DNA from: Caproicibacter fermentans | Lineage (GTDB): Bacteria > Bacillota > Clostridia > Oscillospirales > Acutalibacteraceae | Length of the DNA: 64,000 nt | Direction of reading: 5' to 3' | Assembly: GCF_009746625.1 (NCBI RefSeq) | Contig: NZ_VWXL01000084.1 | Location: 1-64,000 of the forward strand | Part shown: one piece after another, positions 33,523-43,332 of the stretch | Numbering within the stretch: the stretch's first letter is position 1 | How the letters are laid out: the number at the start of each line of letters is the position of its first letter | Translations under genes and position numbers: made by a program | Notes under the pieces: model-generated | What the model was told of the DNA's origin: nothing | The model's database searches: none | The model's input: the letters and a program-made list of their open reading frames with translations, nothing else

Positions 33523-33900
33523 TTATGTTGCAAGATACATCAGAGCGAAAATCAGTGCCGTATCCGCCTTTTCTTCCAGCAGAATCAGAAGAAGAACCCA
33601 GATCAGCGTGCGCTCGTTGTCTTTCAGAAGCGAGTCCAGCAGACCGGAGGCCAGGTGATCCGCCGGCTCCTCGGGGCCGGGCGGCGGCTGGGAGGGCGGC
33701 GGAACCGGACGGTCCTGTTCGCCCGCGGAAGGCCGTTCCTCATAAGGACGCGGCTGCGGCTCGGAAGGGCGGTTCCCGGCCGGACCGGGGGCCTCGAAGG
33801 GCGAAAGGTGCGCCCTTGCCTGCATTTCCCTTGCGCGGCGGACGGCATCCTCCTGAAGGCTCTGAAAGCTATATGAATCTCCGTTTCGGTTTCCTGGCAT
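33523..33900 (-). CDS. Proline-rich protein with a C-terminal hydrophobic helix, unknown
   Basis: 125 residues: a soluble start, a central proline-rich region (about 40-80), and a C terminus reading LIWVLLLILLEEKADTALIF, which could be a membrane or amphipathic helix. GAGGTG precedes the ATG. Last of a three-gene minus-strand cluster with the two genes at 33909 and 34278. No family recognised. Confidence 0.65.
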   Translation of the reverse strand: MPGNRNGDSYSFQSLQEDAVRRAREMQARAHLSPFEAPGPAGNRPSEPQPRPYEERPSAGEQDRPVPPPSQPPPGPEEPADHLASGLLDSLLKDNERTLIWVLLLILLEEKADTALIFALMYLAT

Positions 33901-33908
33901 GGTTCACC

Positions 33909-34277
33909 TCATAAAAGCCCGCTGCCCCGGATGAGAGGAAGCATTCGGACAATCTGCATCAGCCGAATCGCCTCATCCAGTTTCTTTCTTTTATCCTCGT
34001 TTAAAAAGGGCCGCAGCGACCGCAAAAGCCGCGTGCTGTCGTCTTCCTGCCGGAATTTGGAGATCATGGGCGCAAGCTTCATGATCATCCGCATGGAATC
34101 CTGGTCCAGGCCGTCGGGCGTCCGGTTGTCCTGCACGGCGGGAAGCGGCGCCCCGCCCGACGGGGAAGAGGGCGGAGGCCCCGTCCCCCCGCCCAGCATA
34201 CCCGCCAGATTCTTGATTTTCTCCATGCTTTCCGGGTTCTTTAAAATGTCATTCAGCATGGAGGAGAGGTCTTCCAT
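33909..34277 (-). CDS. Small helical protein, unknown
   Basis: 122 residues: MEDLSSMLNDILKNPESMEK, a glycine/proline linker, then a helical C-terminal part (DSMRMIMKLAPMISKFRQED and LLRSLRPFLNEDKRKKLDEA). GGAGG lies 8 bases before the ATG. It sits directly after the stop of the 56-residue gene and eight bases before the proline-rich gene. No function known to me. Confidence 0.7.
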   Translation of the reverse strand: MEDLSSMLNDILKNPESMEKIKNLAGMLGGGTGPPPSSPSGGAPLPAVQDNRTPDGLDQDSMRMIMKLAPMISKFRQEDDSTRLLRSLRPFLNEDKRKKLDEAIRLMQIVRMLPLIRGSGLL

Positions 34278-34448
34278 TTATTTTCCTCCCTTGAATTGGC
34301 GGATCAGGTCCTGCGCCTCCCGGGAACTCAGAATTTTTTCACAGGCTTCTTTATCCGACAGAAGAGATTTTACCCGTTCCTGGTCCTGCGGACCCAGCTT
34401 GCTCATCAGGGTTTCCAAAAGCTGATTGTTGCCCGAATTGTTTTGCAT
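34278..34448 (-). CDS. 56-residue helical protein, unknown
   Basis: Starts MQNNSGNNQLLETLMSKLG and ends IRQFKGGK. Predicted all-helical and cytosolic. The ATG at 34448 follows GGGGTG; the longer frame upstream has no site. First gene of the three-gene cluster. The repeated LMSKLG/LLSDKEACEKIL pattern resembles the helices of its neighbour, suggesting they may interact. Confidence 0.65.
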   Translation of the reverse strand: MQNNSGNNQLLETLMSKLGPQDQERVKSLLSDKEACEKILSSREAQDLIRQFKGGK

Positions 34449-34527
34449 AACATCACCCCGCAATATCTTTATGCGATGCCCGATTAATATATGCCCGTCC
34501 CGGCAGGGCGGTTCAGGAGGTCTTTTC

Positions 34528-34992
34528 ATGCGAATTCTGGTTGTATCCGACACCCACAGGGACTCCTTTTCCCTTCGGGCGGCGATTCTGAAGCAGCCAA
34601 GGGCGGAGGTTGTCATTCACCTTGGGGACGGAGAGGAGGAGGCCGCCGACGCAAAGGACAGCTTTCGCGACCGGATGTTTCTGATGGTGCGCGGAAACTG
34701 CGACTGGGGCAGCACGCTGCCCGACGAAGGGTTTACCGCGCTTGGCGGAAAAAATATTTTCTATACCCATGGTTATACTTACAATGTAAAGTACGGCATT
34801 TACAATGTTGTTTCCGCGGCGCGCGGCCGAAAGGCGGATATTCTTCTGTTCGGCCACACGCACACGGCGCTGACCGAGTACCGGGACGGATTGTATATCA
34901 TGAACCCGGGCTCTCTCTGCGGCAGCGCGGGGACCTATGGAATTCTGGACATTACCCCCGCGGGGATCGTGACCAATATTCTGAAGGTCTGA
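34528..34992 (+). CDS. YfcE/MJ0936-type metallophosphoesterase
   Basis: 154 residues. Metal-binding motifs VVSDTHRD, HLGDGEEE, VRGNCDWG, THGY and FGHTH are all present, so the two-metal phosphodiesterase is intact. Physiological substrate unknown. CAGGAGGT precedes the ATG. In Firmicutes it often sits after rph and rdgB, absent here. Confidence 0.93.
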   Translation: MRILVVSDTHRDSFSLRAAILKQPRAEVVIHLGDGEEEAADAKDSFRDRMFLMVRGNCDWGSTLPDEGFTALGGKNIFYTHGYTYNVKYGIYNVVSAARGRKADILLFGHTHTALTEYRDGLYIMNPGSLCGSAGTYGILDITPAGIVTNILKV

Positions 34993-35044
34993 CGGCTGCT
35001 CTGTAACAGAATATGCCGAATCAGAACGGAAAGGAACAAGGGAT

Positions 35045-36727
35045 ATGAGTGAATATGAAAGATGGCTGAAAAACGCGCTGGATGATCCGGACCTGACGGA
35101 GGAGCTGAAATCGATCCGCGACAAGCCGGAAGAAATCAACGACCGGTTTTACCGCGACCTGGAATTCGGCACCGGAGGCCTGCGCGGGGTGATTGGCGCG
35201 GGAACCAACCGCATGAACATCTATACGGTGCGCAAGGCGACGCAGGGGCTTGCGAATTACCTGAAAAAGCACTCGGAGCATCCCAGCGCGGCGATTGCCT
35301 ATGACAGCAGGATCAAATCCGACCTGTTCGCGCGGGAAGCCGCGGCCGTGCTTGCCGCGAACGGAGTGACCGCGCATCTCTATCCGCAGCTTTCCCCGAC
35401 CCCGACTCTTTCGTGGGCGGTTCGCACTCTTCACTGTGACGCGGGCATCTGCGTGACGGCGAGCCACAATCCCGCAAAATACAACGGATATAAGGTTTAC
35501 GGCGACGACGGCTGCCAGATTGCCCTCAAAATGGCGGACGACGTGCTTGCCGAAATCGAAAAGCTCGACGTGTTCGGCGACGTAAAGCGCATGGATTATG
35601 ACAAGGCGCAGAGCGAGGGCATGATCCGCCCGATTCCGGACGAGGTGACCGACCGGTTCCTCGACGAAGTGATGAAGCAGCGCGTCTTTCAGGAGCCCTG
35701 CGGCGGCCTGAAGGTTGTCTACACGCCGCTCAACGGCACCGGGCGCGTCTGCGTCACGCGTATTTTGAAAATGATCGGCGTGGGCGAAGTGACGGTTGTT
35801 CCGGAACAGGAGTTCCCCGACGGAAACTTTACCACCTGCCCGTTTCCGAATCCCGAAATCCGGGAGGCTCTGCAAAAAGGGCTGGAGCTGAGCGGGAAAG
35901 TGCGGCCCGACCTGCTGCTGGCAACCGACCCGGACTGCGACCGGTGCGGAATCGCGGTGAATCAGAACGGAAAATTCGTCCTGATGTCAGGCAACGAGGT
36001 CGGCGTCCTTCTGCTGGACTTCATCGCGCGCAGCCGGAAGGATCAGGGGACGATGCCGGAGCGTCCCGTCGCGGTGACGACCATCGTCAGCACGGATATG
36101 GCGGCGCCCGTTGCGGAAAAATACGGAATTGAGCTGCGGCGCGTTCTGACGGGCTTTAAGTACATCGGCGACCAGATTGCGCTTCTGGAACAGGACGGCG
36201 GCGCGGACCGCTACCTGTTCGGGTTTGAAGAAAGCTACGGCTACCTGTCCGGCGGCTATGTCCGCGACAAGGATGCGGTCGACGCGGGCATGCTGATCTG
36301 CCAAATGGCCCAGTATTACAAAAAGCGGGGCAAAACGCTGGTTGACGCGATGGAGGAGCTGTATCAAGCCTACGGCTACTTTGAAAACGCGCTGATGAAT
36401 TTCGGCTTTGAGGGCGAGGACGGAATGATTCAAATGGGAAAGATCATGGACACCCTGCGAAAAAGAGCGCCCGCCGAAATCGCCGGCTGCAAAGTATCCG
36501 GCTGGAGCGACTACGAGGCGTCCGTGACGAGCGGCGGCGGGAAAATTGACCTGCCGAAGTCCAATGTCCTGGAATACCGGCTGGAAAACGGGGGCAAGGT
36601 CATCATCCGGCCCAGCGGGACCGAGCCGAAAATCAAGGCGTACCTTTCCGCGCGGGGAAAAACGAAAGAGGAATCCCTTGCGTTGATTGAAAAATTGCGC
36701 GGCGCGGTCCCGGCCCTGATGAAATAA
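35045..36727 (+). CDS. pgcA: Phosphoglucomutase/phosphomannomutase
   Basis: 560 residues. Active-site serine loop TASHNPAKYNGYK, metal loop TDPDCDRCG, sugar-binding GFEESYGY and phosphate-binding RPSGTEPKIK mark the four domains of an alpha-D-phosphohexomutase of the PgcA type. Converts glucose 6-phosphate and glucose 1-phosphate, linking glycolysis to UDP-sugars; functionally it would complement galK-galT-galE. AAAGGAACAAGG precedes the start. Confidence 0.94.
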   Translation: MSEYERWLKNALDDPDLTEELKSIRDKPEEINDRFYRDLEFGTGGLRGVIGAGTNRMNIYTVRKATQGLANYLKKHSEHPSAAIAYDSRIKSDLFAREAAAVLAANGVTAHLYPQLSPTPTLSWAVRTLHCDAGICVTASHNPAKYNGYKVYGDDGCQIALKMADDVLAEIEKLDVFGDVKRMDYDKAQSEGMIRPIPDEVTDRFLDEVMKQRVFQEPCGGLKVVYTPLNGTGRVCVTRILKMIGVGEVTVVPEQEFPDGNFTTCPFPNPEIREALQKGLELSGKVRPDLLLATDPDCDRCGIAVNQNGKFVLMSGNEVGVLLLDFIARSRKDQGTMPERPVAVTTIVSTDMAAPVAEKYGIELRRVLTGFKYIGDQIALLEQDGGADRYLFGFEESYGYLSGGYVRDKDAVDAGMLICQMAQYYKKRGKTLVDAMEELYQAYGYFENALMNFGFEGEDGMIQMGKIMDTLRKRAPAEIAGCKVSGWSDYEASVTSGGGKIDLPKSNVLEYRLENGGKVIIRPSGTEPKIKAYLSARGKTKEESLALIEKLRGAVPALMK

Positions 36728-36746
36728 AAAATCAGTCAGGAAATAA

Positions 36747-36775
36747 TTGACAGAAACGGATTTATAGGGTAAACT
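36747..36775 (+). promoter_or_regulatory. Promoter downstream of pgcA
   Basis: TTGACA at 36747-36752, a 17-base spacer and TAAACT at 36770-36775, with no gene for 170 bases; see the small RNA candidate. Confidence 0.65.
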
Positions 36776-36781
36776 AAAATT

Positions 36782-36898
36782 GCATATACAGAGCCCGAAA
36801 ATGTTCGAAAACGGCGCGGTGCATTTGCAGTTCTCCAATACGGCAGGTCTGTATATCCAAAAAGGCTGTTGCAAAATGATCATTTTGCACAGCCTCTT
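36782..36898 (+). ncRNA. Small RNA candidate
   Basis: About 117 bases from a predicted start after the promoter to a long hairpin. ATATACAGA (36784-36792) pairs with TCTGTATAT (36848-36856). A second, terminator-like hairpin (AGGCTGT, GCAAAAT, GATC, ATTTTGC, CAGCCT; 36863-36895) is followed by CTTGTTT. No ORF with a ribosome binding site. The last hairpin may instead be the pgcA terminator. Confidence 0.45.
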
Positions 36899-36951
36899 GT
36901 TTCGTCATCAGCCGTCCGTTTTTTGGCCTGACCGGAAAGGACCGCTCTGCC

Positions 36952-37173
36952 ATGCAAAGACCGAAACTGAAATTGCGTTACGGCCTTTTGGACAAATTGC
37001 TACAGTTCTTCTCCTTCCTTGCCGTAATCGGGCTGATTGCCCTGACGGTTTCCGCGTTGCCCGTTCTTCCCGCAACGATTCCGACCCATTTCGGCGCGAA
37101 CGGAAATCCTGACGGCTGGGGCGGCAAAGGCTCGCTGAAGCTTTGGGGCGGAAGCGAATTTTTGACCGGTTGA
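36952..37173 (+). pseudogene. Truncated DUF1648 membrane protein
   Basis: 73 codons: one membrane segment (FFSFLAVIGLIALTVSALPV) and the DUF1648 signature IPTHFGANGNPDGWGGKGSL. Intact DUF1648 proteins are about 150 residues with more spans. Translation stops at FLTG followed by TGA, and that TGA is part of the next gene's TTGACA promoter box, so the tail has been lost. AAAGGACCG lies upstream of the ATG. Confidence 0.7.
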
Positions 37174-37198
37174 CAAACAGACGGAAAAAAGTGATAAT
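37170..37198 (+). promoter_or_regulatory. Promoter of the downstream lipoprotein gene
   Basis: TTGACA at 37170-37175, a 17-base spacer, GATAAT at 37193-37198. Confidence 0.65.
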
Positions 37199-37267
37199 AA
37201 TAAGGACAGGCTTACCGGCGCTTTCGGCCCTGGCAGACCTTATTGTTATGAAAAGGCGGATTAAAAT

Positions 37268-37792
37268 ATGAAAAAAATATGGATTCTTGCGGCCGCGGCC
37301 GCTTTTATGATGACGGCAACGGCATGCGGAGCCGGCGATGTGGGCGGAGCTTCCTCAGGAGCTTCGTCGTCCCAGGCGTCCTCCTCCAGCAGCGGGCCCA
37401 CCGTCGCGCAGTCGAGCGTTGAGGACAGCCTGAAGGGACTGGAGAAGTATCTGACCGGGAACGGGGTTCTTTCCGGCGACGCGGCTGAAATGCGCGCGGA
37501 CGTCATCGGGGCGAAAGCCGGGGGAAGATATCAGTTTTCCTATAACGGGAAAAATAATGTTACCGTTGAGCTTTATGAATTCGACCCCAGCGGCCTGAAC
37601 GGAGCCGCAAAACAGGTGCTGGACAGCGTGAAGTCGAGCGGGCAGTTTACCCTGATGGGGCAGAAAATTACCGCCGTCCTTTCGGACAGCGGCAAATACC
37701 TGATGATCTACCAGGACACGGTCGCAAAGGATGAGAACAAGGCTTATGCAGACAAGGTGACAAAGCTGTTTAAGGAATTTAAAAATTCATAA
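37268..37792 (+). CDS. Secreted lipoprotein, unknown
   Basis: 174 residues. Lipoprotein signal ending in the lipobox TATAC (about residue 20), a Ser/Ala-rich linker (SGASSSQASSSSSG), then a small alpha/beta domain with YQFSYNGKNNVTVELYEFD and DSGKYLMIYQDT. Overall similar in size and plan to the minus-strand lipoprotein at 17672. Function unknown. A bidirectional terminator separates it from secA. Confidence 0.8.
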   Translation: MKKIWILAAAAAFMMTATACGAGDVGGASSGASSSQASSSSSGPTVAQSSVEDSLKGLEKYLTGNGVLSGDAAEMRADVIGAKAGGRYQFSYNGKNNVTVELYEFDPSGLNGAAKQVLDSVKSSGQFTLMGQKITAVLSDSGKYLMIYQDTVAKDENKAYADKVTKLFKEFKNS

Positions 37793-37806
37793 CGGCAAGC
37801 AGAAAA

Positions 37807-37842
37807 AAGGGAACCGCGGCGCCGCCGCGGTTCCCTTTTTCT
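37807..37842. terminator. Bidirectional terminator between the lipoprotein and secA
   Basis: AAGGGAACCGCGGC, a three-base loop, GCCGCGGTTCCCTTTTT. Confidence 0.88.
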
Positions 37843-37853
37843 TATTTTGAGGC

Positions 37854-40604
37854 TCAGTCTTCAAATCTGCCGCAGCACTTTTTGTATTTCTTACCGCTGC
37901 CGCAGGGGCACGGGTCGTTGCGCCCCGGCTTCTTGCCTTTATGCATGGGCGTGTGGGACTGCCCGGCGGTGTCCGCCCCGGCGGCGCCGGTCGGCTTCGC
38001 GACCTGTTCGCGCTTCGGTTCCTCCTGCGTGCGAATCTGTACCGTCAGCATCATGCGCGCGGTATCCTCGCGGATGGTGGCGATCATATTGTCGAACATG
38101 TCGAAGCCCTCGAGACGGTACTCGACGACGGGATCCTTCTGGCCGTACGCGCGCAGCCGGATTCCCTTCTGGAGCTCCTCCATCGCATCGATGTGGTCCA
38201 TCCACTGGGTGTCGACGTTTTTCAGCAGCACCACGCGTTCCAGCTCGCGCATGATTTTGCCACCGAACTGTTCCTCGCGCTTTTCATAGATTTCGTGCGC
38301 TTTCTCAATCAGATCGTGCGCCACGTCCTCCGGTTCCAGCCGGACCTTTTCCTCATCGGTGTAAACAAGGTCTTCCGGCCCGAGCAGCCAGCCCATGTAG
38401 CGGTCGCGCAAGCCGTTCAGATTGCGGTTTTCCGGCTCCGCGTCCTTCGGCATAAAGCGGGTGACCTGGTCCTCGATCGCCTGGTCGATCATTTTCAGAA
38501 CCTGCTCTTTCAGGTTTTCTCCGTTTAAGACCTGATCGCGCTGACTGTAAATAATTTCACGCTGACGGTTCATGACGTCGTCGAATTGAAGAACGTTCTT
38601 GCGGATTCCGAAGTTGCGTCCCTCAATTTTGCGCTGGGCGCTTTCGATGGTGTTCGTCAGCATCTTATTTTCAATCGGAGTGTCCTCGTCCACCTTGAGG
38701 CGTTCCATCATCGCGTTGATTCGGTCCCCGCCGAACAGGCGCATCAGGTCGTCCTCCAGCGAGATATAAAACCGGCTCATGCCCGGGTCGCCCTGACGGC
38801 CGGAGCGGCCGCGCAGCTGATTGTCGATGCGGCGCGATTCATGGCGTTCCGTGCCGATGATGTAAAGGCCGCCGGCATTCTTGACTTCTTCGGCCTCTTC
38901 TTTCGTCTGTTCCTTGTATTTTTCAGAAAGCTGACGGAACGTTTCGCGCGCGTTCAGGACTTCTTCGTCGTCGGTTTCGGAGTGCGCGTCCGCCTCGCTG
39001 ATGAGCTCTTCCGAAATACCCTGTTTGCGCATCTCGGCTTTTGCCATGTACTCCGGGTTGCCGCCCAGAACGATATCCGTGCCTCGGCCGGCCATGTTGG
39101 TCGCGATGGTCACGACGCCCTTGCGCCCGGCCTGCGCGACGATCTCGGCTTCCTTTTCATGGAACTTGGCGTTCAGAACCTCGTGCTTGATGCCCGTCTT
39201 GTGCAGCAGATGGCTCAGCTCTTCCGACTTTTCAATCGAAATCGTGCCGACCAGAACCGGCTGCCCTGTTTTGTGGTGTTCCGCGATGTCTTCGATGACC
39301 GCGTTGAATTTCGCTTTCTCCGTCTTATAGACCACGTCCGGCAGGTCCTTTCGGACCATCGGCTTGTTGGTCGGGATCTCGACCACGTCCAGCTTATAGA
39401 TTTCGCTGAACTCGTCCTGCTCGGTCATGGCGGTTCCGGTCATGCCGGAAAGCTTGTCGTACATGCGGAAATAATTCTGGAACGTGATGGTCGCGAGCGT
39501 CTTGCTTTCGTGCGCGACCTTGACGCCCTCCTTGGCCTCGATGGCCTGGTGCAGGCCTTCGTTGTAGCGGCGGCCGTACATCAGGCGGCCGGTGAACTCG
39601 TCGACGATGATGACCTCGCCGTCCTTGACGACGTAATCGATGTCCTTGCGCATGACGCCGCGCGCCTTGACGGCCTGGTTGACATAATGCTGGATGGAAA
39701 TATTGTCGGCGTCGGTCAGGTTGTCGATTTTAAAGAAAGCCTCCGCTTTTTTCACGCCGGACTGGGTCAGCGTGGCGGTCTTGGCCTTTTCATCCACAAT
39801 GTAGTCCGCGTCCTGATAAAGCTCGTCGTTGTCTTCCTTTTCGTTTAATTCGGCAACCCGGACGCAGCTCAGCGATCTGGCAAAATGATCCGCGACGGTA
39901 TACATCTCGGTAGACTTGTCCCCCTGGCCGGAGATGATCAGCGGCGTTCTCGCCTCGTCGATCAGGATGGAGTCGACCTCGTCGACGATGGAGAAATTGT
40001 GCCCGCGCTGTACCTTTTCCTCTTTGTAAATCACCATGTTGTCGCGCAGGTAGTCGAACCCGAACTCATTGTTCGTGCCGTAGGTGATATCAGCGTTATA
40101 TGCCTGCTTGCGGGCCTGATTGTCCAGATCGTGCACGATCAGCCCGACGGAAAGACCAAGATAGCGGTAAATCTTGCCCATCCACTCCGAGTCGCGGCGC
40201 GCCAGGTAATCGTTGACCGTGACAATGTGGACTCCCTTTCCGGAAAGCGCGTTCAGGTAAGCGGCCAGCGTCGCCACCAGCGTTTTTCCTTCGCCTGTTT
40301 TCATTTCCGCGATTCTGCCCTGGTGCAGCACGATGCCGCCCAGAACCTGCACGGGAAAATGCCGCATACCCAGAACACGGTCCGCCGCTTCCCGGCAGAC
40401 CGCAAATGCGTCGGGCAGAATCTCGTCGAGGGTTTCGCCCGCCGCGAGACGTTCCTTTAACGCGGGGGTCTGCGCCTTGAGTTCTTCGTCCGAAAGCGCC
40501 CTGTATTTTTCTTCAAGATCAAGCACCTGGTTGCACAGGGGCTGAATCCTTTTCAGTTCCCTTTTGGAATAGTTGCCGAAAAATACGGTTAAAACATTCT
40601 TCAT
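37854..40604 (-). CDS. secA: Protein translocase subunit SecA
   Basis: 916 residues. Walker A MKTGEGKT (about residue 100), DEAD-like [20 protein letters not shown], helicase motifs MTGTA and [11 protein letters not shown], and the C-terminal SEC-C zinc site [17 protein letters not shown]. SecA is the ATPase that drives preproteins through SecYEG. The ATG at 40604 is preferred to the GTG at 40613 since GAGGTG is correctly spaced only for the ATG. An extended -10 lies upstream. Confidence 0.98.
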   Translation of the reverse strand: MKNVLTVFFGNYSKRELKRIQPLCNQVLDLEEKYRALSDEELKAQTPALKERLAAGETLDEILPDAFAVCREAADRVLGMRHFPVQVLGGIVLHQGRIAEMKTGEGKTLVATLAAYLNALSGKGVHIVTVNDYLARRDSEWMGKIYRYLGLSVGLIVHDLDNQARKQAYNADITYGTNNEFGFDYLRDNMVIYKEEKVQRGHNFSIVDEVDSILIDEARTPLIISGQGDKSTEMYTVADHFARSLSCVRVAELNEKEDNDELYQDADYIVDEKAKTATLTQSGVKKAEAFFKIDNLTDADNISIQHYVNQAVKARGVMRKDIDYVVKDGEVIIVDEFTGRLMYGRRYNEGLHQAIEAKEGVKVAHESKTLATITFQNYFRMYDKLSGMTGTAMTEQDEFSEIYKLDVVEIPTNKPMVRKDLPDVVYKTEKAKFNAVIEDIAEHHKTGQPVLVGTISIEKSEELSHLLHKTGIKHEVLNAKFHEKEAEIVAQAGRKGVVTIATNMAGRGTDIVLGGNPEYMAKAEMRKQGISEELISEADAHSETDDEEVLNARETFRQLSEKYKEQTKEEAEEVKNAGGLYIIGTERHESRRIDNQLRGRSGRQGDPGMSRFYISLEDDLMRLFGGDRINAMMERLKVDEDTPIENKMLTNTIESAQRKIEGRNFGIRKNVLQFDDVMNRQREIIYSQRDQVLNGENLKEQVLKMIDQAIEDQVTRFMPKDAEPENRNLNGLRDRYMGWLLGPEDLVYTDEEKVRLEPEDVAHDLIEKAHEIYEKREEQFGGKIMRELERVVLLKNVDTQWMDHIDAMEELQKGIRLRAYGQKDPVVEYRLEGFDMFDNMIATIREDTARMMLTVQIRTQEEPKREQVAKPTGAAGADTAGQSHTPMHKGKKPGRNDPCPCGSGKKYKKCCGRFED

Positions 40605-40671
40605 CCAATTCACCTCAAAAGTATTGGCCGCCGCAAAAGCCGAAACCGGCTGATTTTTGTTATTCCTGTCT

Positions 40672-40680
40672 ATTATAGCA
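40672..40680 (-). promoter_or_regulatory. Extended -10 element for secA
   Basis: On minus TGCTATAAT, an extended -10, about 70 bases before the secA start; no good -35 at 17 bases. Confidence 0.5.
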
Positions 40681-40780
40681 TAGCGGCGGCGAAAAGGGAA
40701 GCGGATTTAAGCGGCAAATAGGCTTGAAAGAGAAAGAAGCGGGAAGGCGGGGCGCGCGGCTCCCCCTGCCTTTCCGCAAT

Positions 40781-41899
40781 TCAGGCCGACGGGCTTTTCC
40801 GGGCCGCCGGCGACGGCTTTCGCGGCTTTTGGAATTTTTTTCGAACCGTGCCGACGACCAGAATCAGCACCGGAAGAAGAACCTGAAACGGGAGGGCTAC
40901 AATTGGATAAATGGTGATAAAGCGAAAGACCTCCGACGTGTTTGATTCAATCAGGCCCGAAAGAGTCAGGAGCAGCAGACTGACCGGCGCGACAAACGGC
41001 TCGCTGTCCCGGTACCCGAACAGCCGGATAACTCCTTCGCAGGAAGAGAAAGCAAGAACCGCGAATTTGATAAACCCGGCCAGCAGCAGATTGATGCCGA
41101 TCAGCACCTCGATCCTTGTGAAAAATTCGCCCAGCTGAATCACACTGACGCATTCGTAGGAAGGAAATGTGGCGACGGAGCTGTAATATCCGAGGACAAG
41201 GATGTTGCGGACGACCGCCGCGAACAGAAAGCCGAACCCCAGTAAAACCCCTTTTACCATGGTGGGGAAAACCTTTTCAATCCGCCCCGAGACCCCGAAC
41301 ATGGGCAGGCAGGCCACAAGCTCGCCGTAGGGAAGGGTAAAAGCGGACATGAGCCCTTTCAGGAAATCGGACTGCTTTGATTGAAGGATCGGCCTCAGAT
41401 TGCTGAAATCCATATCTCTGAACGAAAGCAGAAGCGTCAGGATAATCGTAAAGTATAAAAAGGGCAGTACGAACTTGCCGAGCCGGGTCAGCACATAGAG
41501 ACGGTTGCTCAGCGTATAAACGGTAACGGCGACAATGGCCGTCGAAATGCCGACCAGCGGCGTTTGCGTCATATTCACAAGATGCACGAATTCGGAAAAA
41601 GTCCTGAGAACCTGCCCGCCCAAAAGGAGAAGATAAAAAAGGTAAAGAGCGCAGATTGTCAGACCGACCGGTCTGCCCATCGCCCGCAGCACGTTGCGGT
41701 AAAAATTTTGCCCGGGGTAGAGCCGAAGAATTCCCGCATAGACCCACGCGAGCGGAATCATCAGAGCCACGGCGATCAAAATCACAATCCAGGTATCCTG
41801 CTTCGCGCTGGTATAGCCGCTCGAAATCACCGAGCTGCCCATCAGAAACAGCGCGATCGTGCTCTGCATTTGCTTTTCTGAGATATCCGTTTTGTTCAT
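40781..41899 (-). CDS. gerAB: GerAB/YndE-family spore germination permease
   Basis: 372 residues, about ten membrane spans, of the amino-acid permease superfamily. The start MNKTDISEKQMQSTIALFLM is typical of GerAB-type proteins. GerAB is the germinant-sensing subunit of the nutrient receptor in the inner spore membrane. ATG at 41899 follows GAGGAA. Last gene of the germination operon, next to a second gerAB gene and the relic of a third. Confidence 0.93.
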   Translation of the reverse strand: MNKTDISEKQMQSTIALFLMGSSVISSGYTSAKQDTWIVILIAVALMIPLAWVYAGILRLYPGQNFYRNVLRAMGRPVGLTICALYLFYLLLLGGQVLRTFSEFVHLVNMTQTPLVGISTAIVAVTVYTLSNRLYVLTRLGKFVLPFLYFTIILTLLLSFRDMDFSNLRPILQSKQSDFLKGLMSAFTLPYGELVACLPMFGVSGRIEKVFPTMVKGVLLGFGFLFAAVVRNILVLGYYSSVATFPSYECVSVIQLGEFFTRIEVLIGINLLLAGFIKFAVLAFSSCEGVIRLFGYRDSEPFVAPVSLLLLTLSGLIESNTSEVFRFITIYPIVALPFQVLLPVLILVVGTVRKKFQKPRKPSPAARKSPSA

Positions 41900-41947
41900 G
41901 GCACATTCCTCATCATGAAGTTTGTTTCCTGCGATGCTCAAAAGGCT

Positions 41948-43093
41948 TTAGTTTTCCTGCGGCCTGGGCGGAGGCGATTCTTCGTTTTTCACATCCGGAC
42001 TTTTTCCATGCTTTTGCGGCTTTGAAAACTTTTTCCGCACGACCCCTACGATCAGGACGAGAACCGGAAGGAACACCTGAAACGGCAGGGTATAAACGGA
42101 CATATATTCCATCCAGCGGAACATTTCCAGGGTATTGCCGACCAAAAGACCCGAGAGGGTCAGAAAAAGCAGCGCACACGGCGAGACCAGCGGCTCGTAG
42201 TCCTGAAGGCCCAGTGTTTCGCTCAATGCGTCGCAGGCGGAGAACAAAAGAACGCAGCATTTGAAAAAGCCCGCGAGCAGAAGATTGATGCCGATCAAAA
42301 CTTCGATCCGTGTAAAGAAATCCCCAAGCTGCACCAGACTGACGGATTCGAAAGACGGAAACTGATAGACGGAAACGGAATAGCCCAAAGTCAGAAAGTT
42401 GCGCAGGTTTGCCGAAATCAGAATCACAAATCCCAGAATGACTTCCTTTAGCATAGTGGGAAATATTTTTTCCTCACGGCTCAGCGCCCCGAACATGGGG
42501 GCGCAGACCAGGATTTCTCCGTACGGCACCGCCAGAGCGGAAAGGACTCCCTGAAAAAGGTCGGACGGTTTCGAATTCAGAATCGGCATGAGATTGCTCA
42601 GCTCCATATTCTGGTAGGAAAGAATAATAGTAATGGCGACGGTGATATACAGAAACGGAAGCATGAATTTGCTGATTCTTGCCAGAACATAAAGCCGGTT
42701 GCTGAGCATATAGACCAGAACGGCGACAATGACCGTGCTGATCGCGACGATCGGCGTCGACGTCATACCGGCAACATGGATAAACTCGGAAAAAATCCGC
42801 ATCACTAGGGCGCCGAGATGAAACGTATAAAGAGTAAAAATCAGGCAGACCACGGTTCCGGCGGGCCGGCCCATCGCGCGCAGGATGTTTTGGTAGTAAT
42901 TTCTGCCGGGGTACAGATTCAGAATCCGCGTGTGCACCCACATCAGGGGGATCGACAGGATCACCGCGATAATGATACAGATCCAGGTGTCCTGTTTCGC
43001 GGGGGAAGAACCGCTTTTTACAAGAGAGCTTCCGATCAGAAACATCGCGACGGTCGCTTCCATCTGTTTTGCCGAAACATCTGTTCTTTGCAT
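41948..43093 (-). CDS. gerAB: Second GerAB-family germination permease
   Basis: 381 residues, about ten membrane spans, clearly paralogous to the neighbouring gerAB (both begin with a QM/A-T-I/V-ALFL motif and share KQDTWI and NRLYVLxRxxKFxLPFLY). Probably from tandem duplication. Two GerAB subunits could assemble alternative receptors with one GerAA and GerAC. AAGGGAAAG precedes the ATG. The tail is hydrophilic and proline-rich. Confidence 0.93.
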   Translation of the reverse strand: MQRTDVSAKQMEATVAMFLIGSSLVKSGSSPAKQDTWICIIIAVILSIPLMWVHTRILNLYPGRNYYQNILRAMGRPAGTVVCLIFTLYTFHLGALVMRIFSEFIHVAGMTSTPIVAISTVIVAVLVYMLSNRLYVLARISKFMLPFLYITVAITIILSYQNMELSNLMPILNSKPSDLFQGVLSALAVPYGEILVCAPMFGALSREEKIFPTMLKEVILGFVILISANLRNFLTLGYSVSVYQFPSFESVSLVQLGDFFTRIEVLIGINLLLAGFFKCCVLLFSACDALSETLGLQDYEPLVSPCALLFLTLSGLLVGNTLEMFRWMEYMSVYTLPFQVFLPVLVLIVGVVRKKFSKPQKHGKSPDVKNEESPPPRPQEN

Positions 43094-43202
43094 GGCTTTC
43101 CCTTCGATTCAATGGATTTGATTCATAGTCCCTTTCCGGGTACAGGCTCAGAATTGGCCGAATGGGCCCAAAGAAGCGGTATTGTTAAAACCCCAGCAGT
43201 CG

Positions 43203-43322
43203 GAATACAAATCCAGGCTTCCCGCCTCGCGCCGGTGCAGCCGCGGTGGACGGAGCGCTTCCGGCCAGAAACAGCGCGGCGGCGCCCGACGTCCGTTTTC
43301 CGGCGATATCCGTTTTGCTCAC
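43203..43322 (-). pseudogene. Relic of a third gerAB copy
   Basis: On minus a GTG preceded by GAGGA opens SKTDIAGKRTSGAAALFLAG and ends GKPGFVF. It aligns without gaps with the N termini of both gerAB genes (NKTDISEKQ, IALFLMGSS, KQDTWI). Only about 40 codons remain before the frame is lost. A decayed duplicate between the small membrane gene and the second gerAB. Confidence 0.65.
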
Positions 43323-43332
43323 AGCGCAGTCC

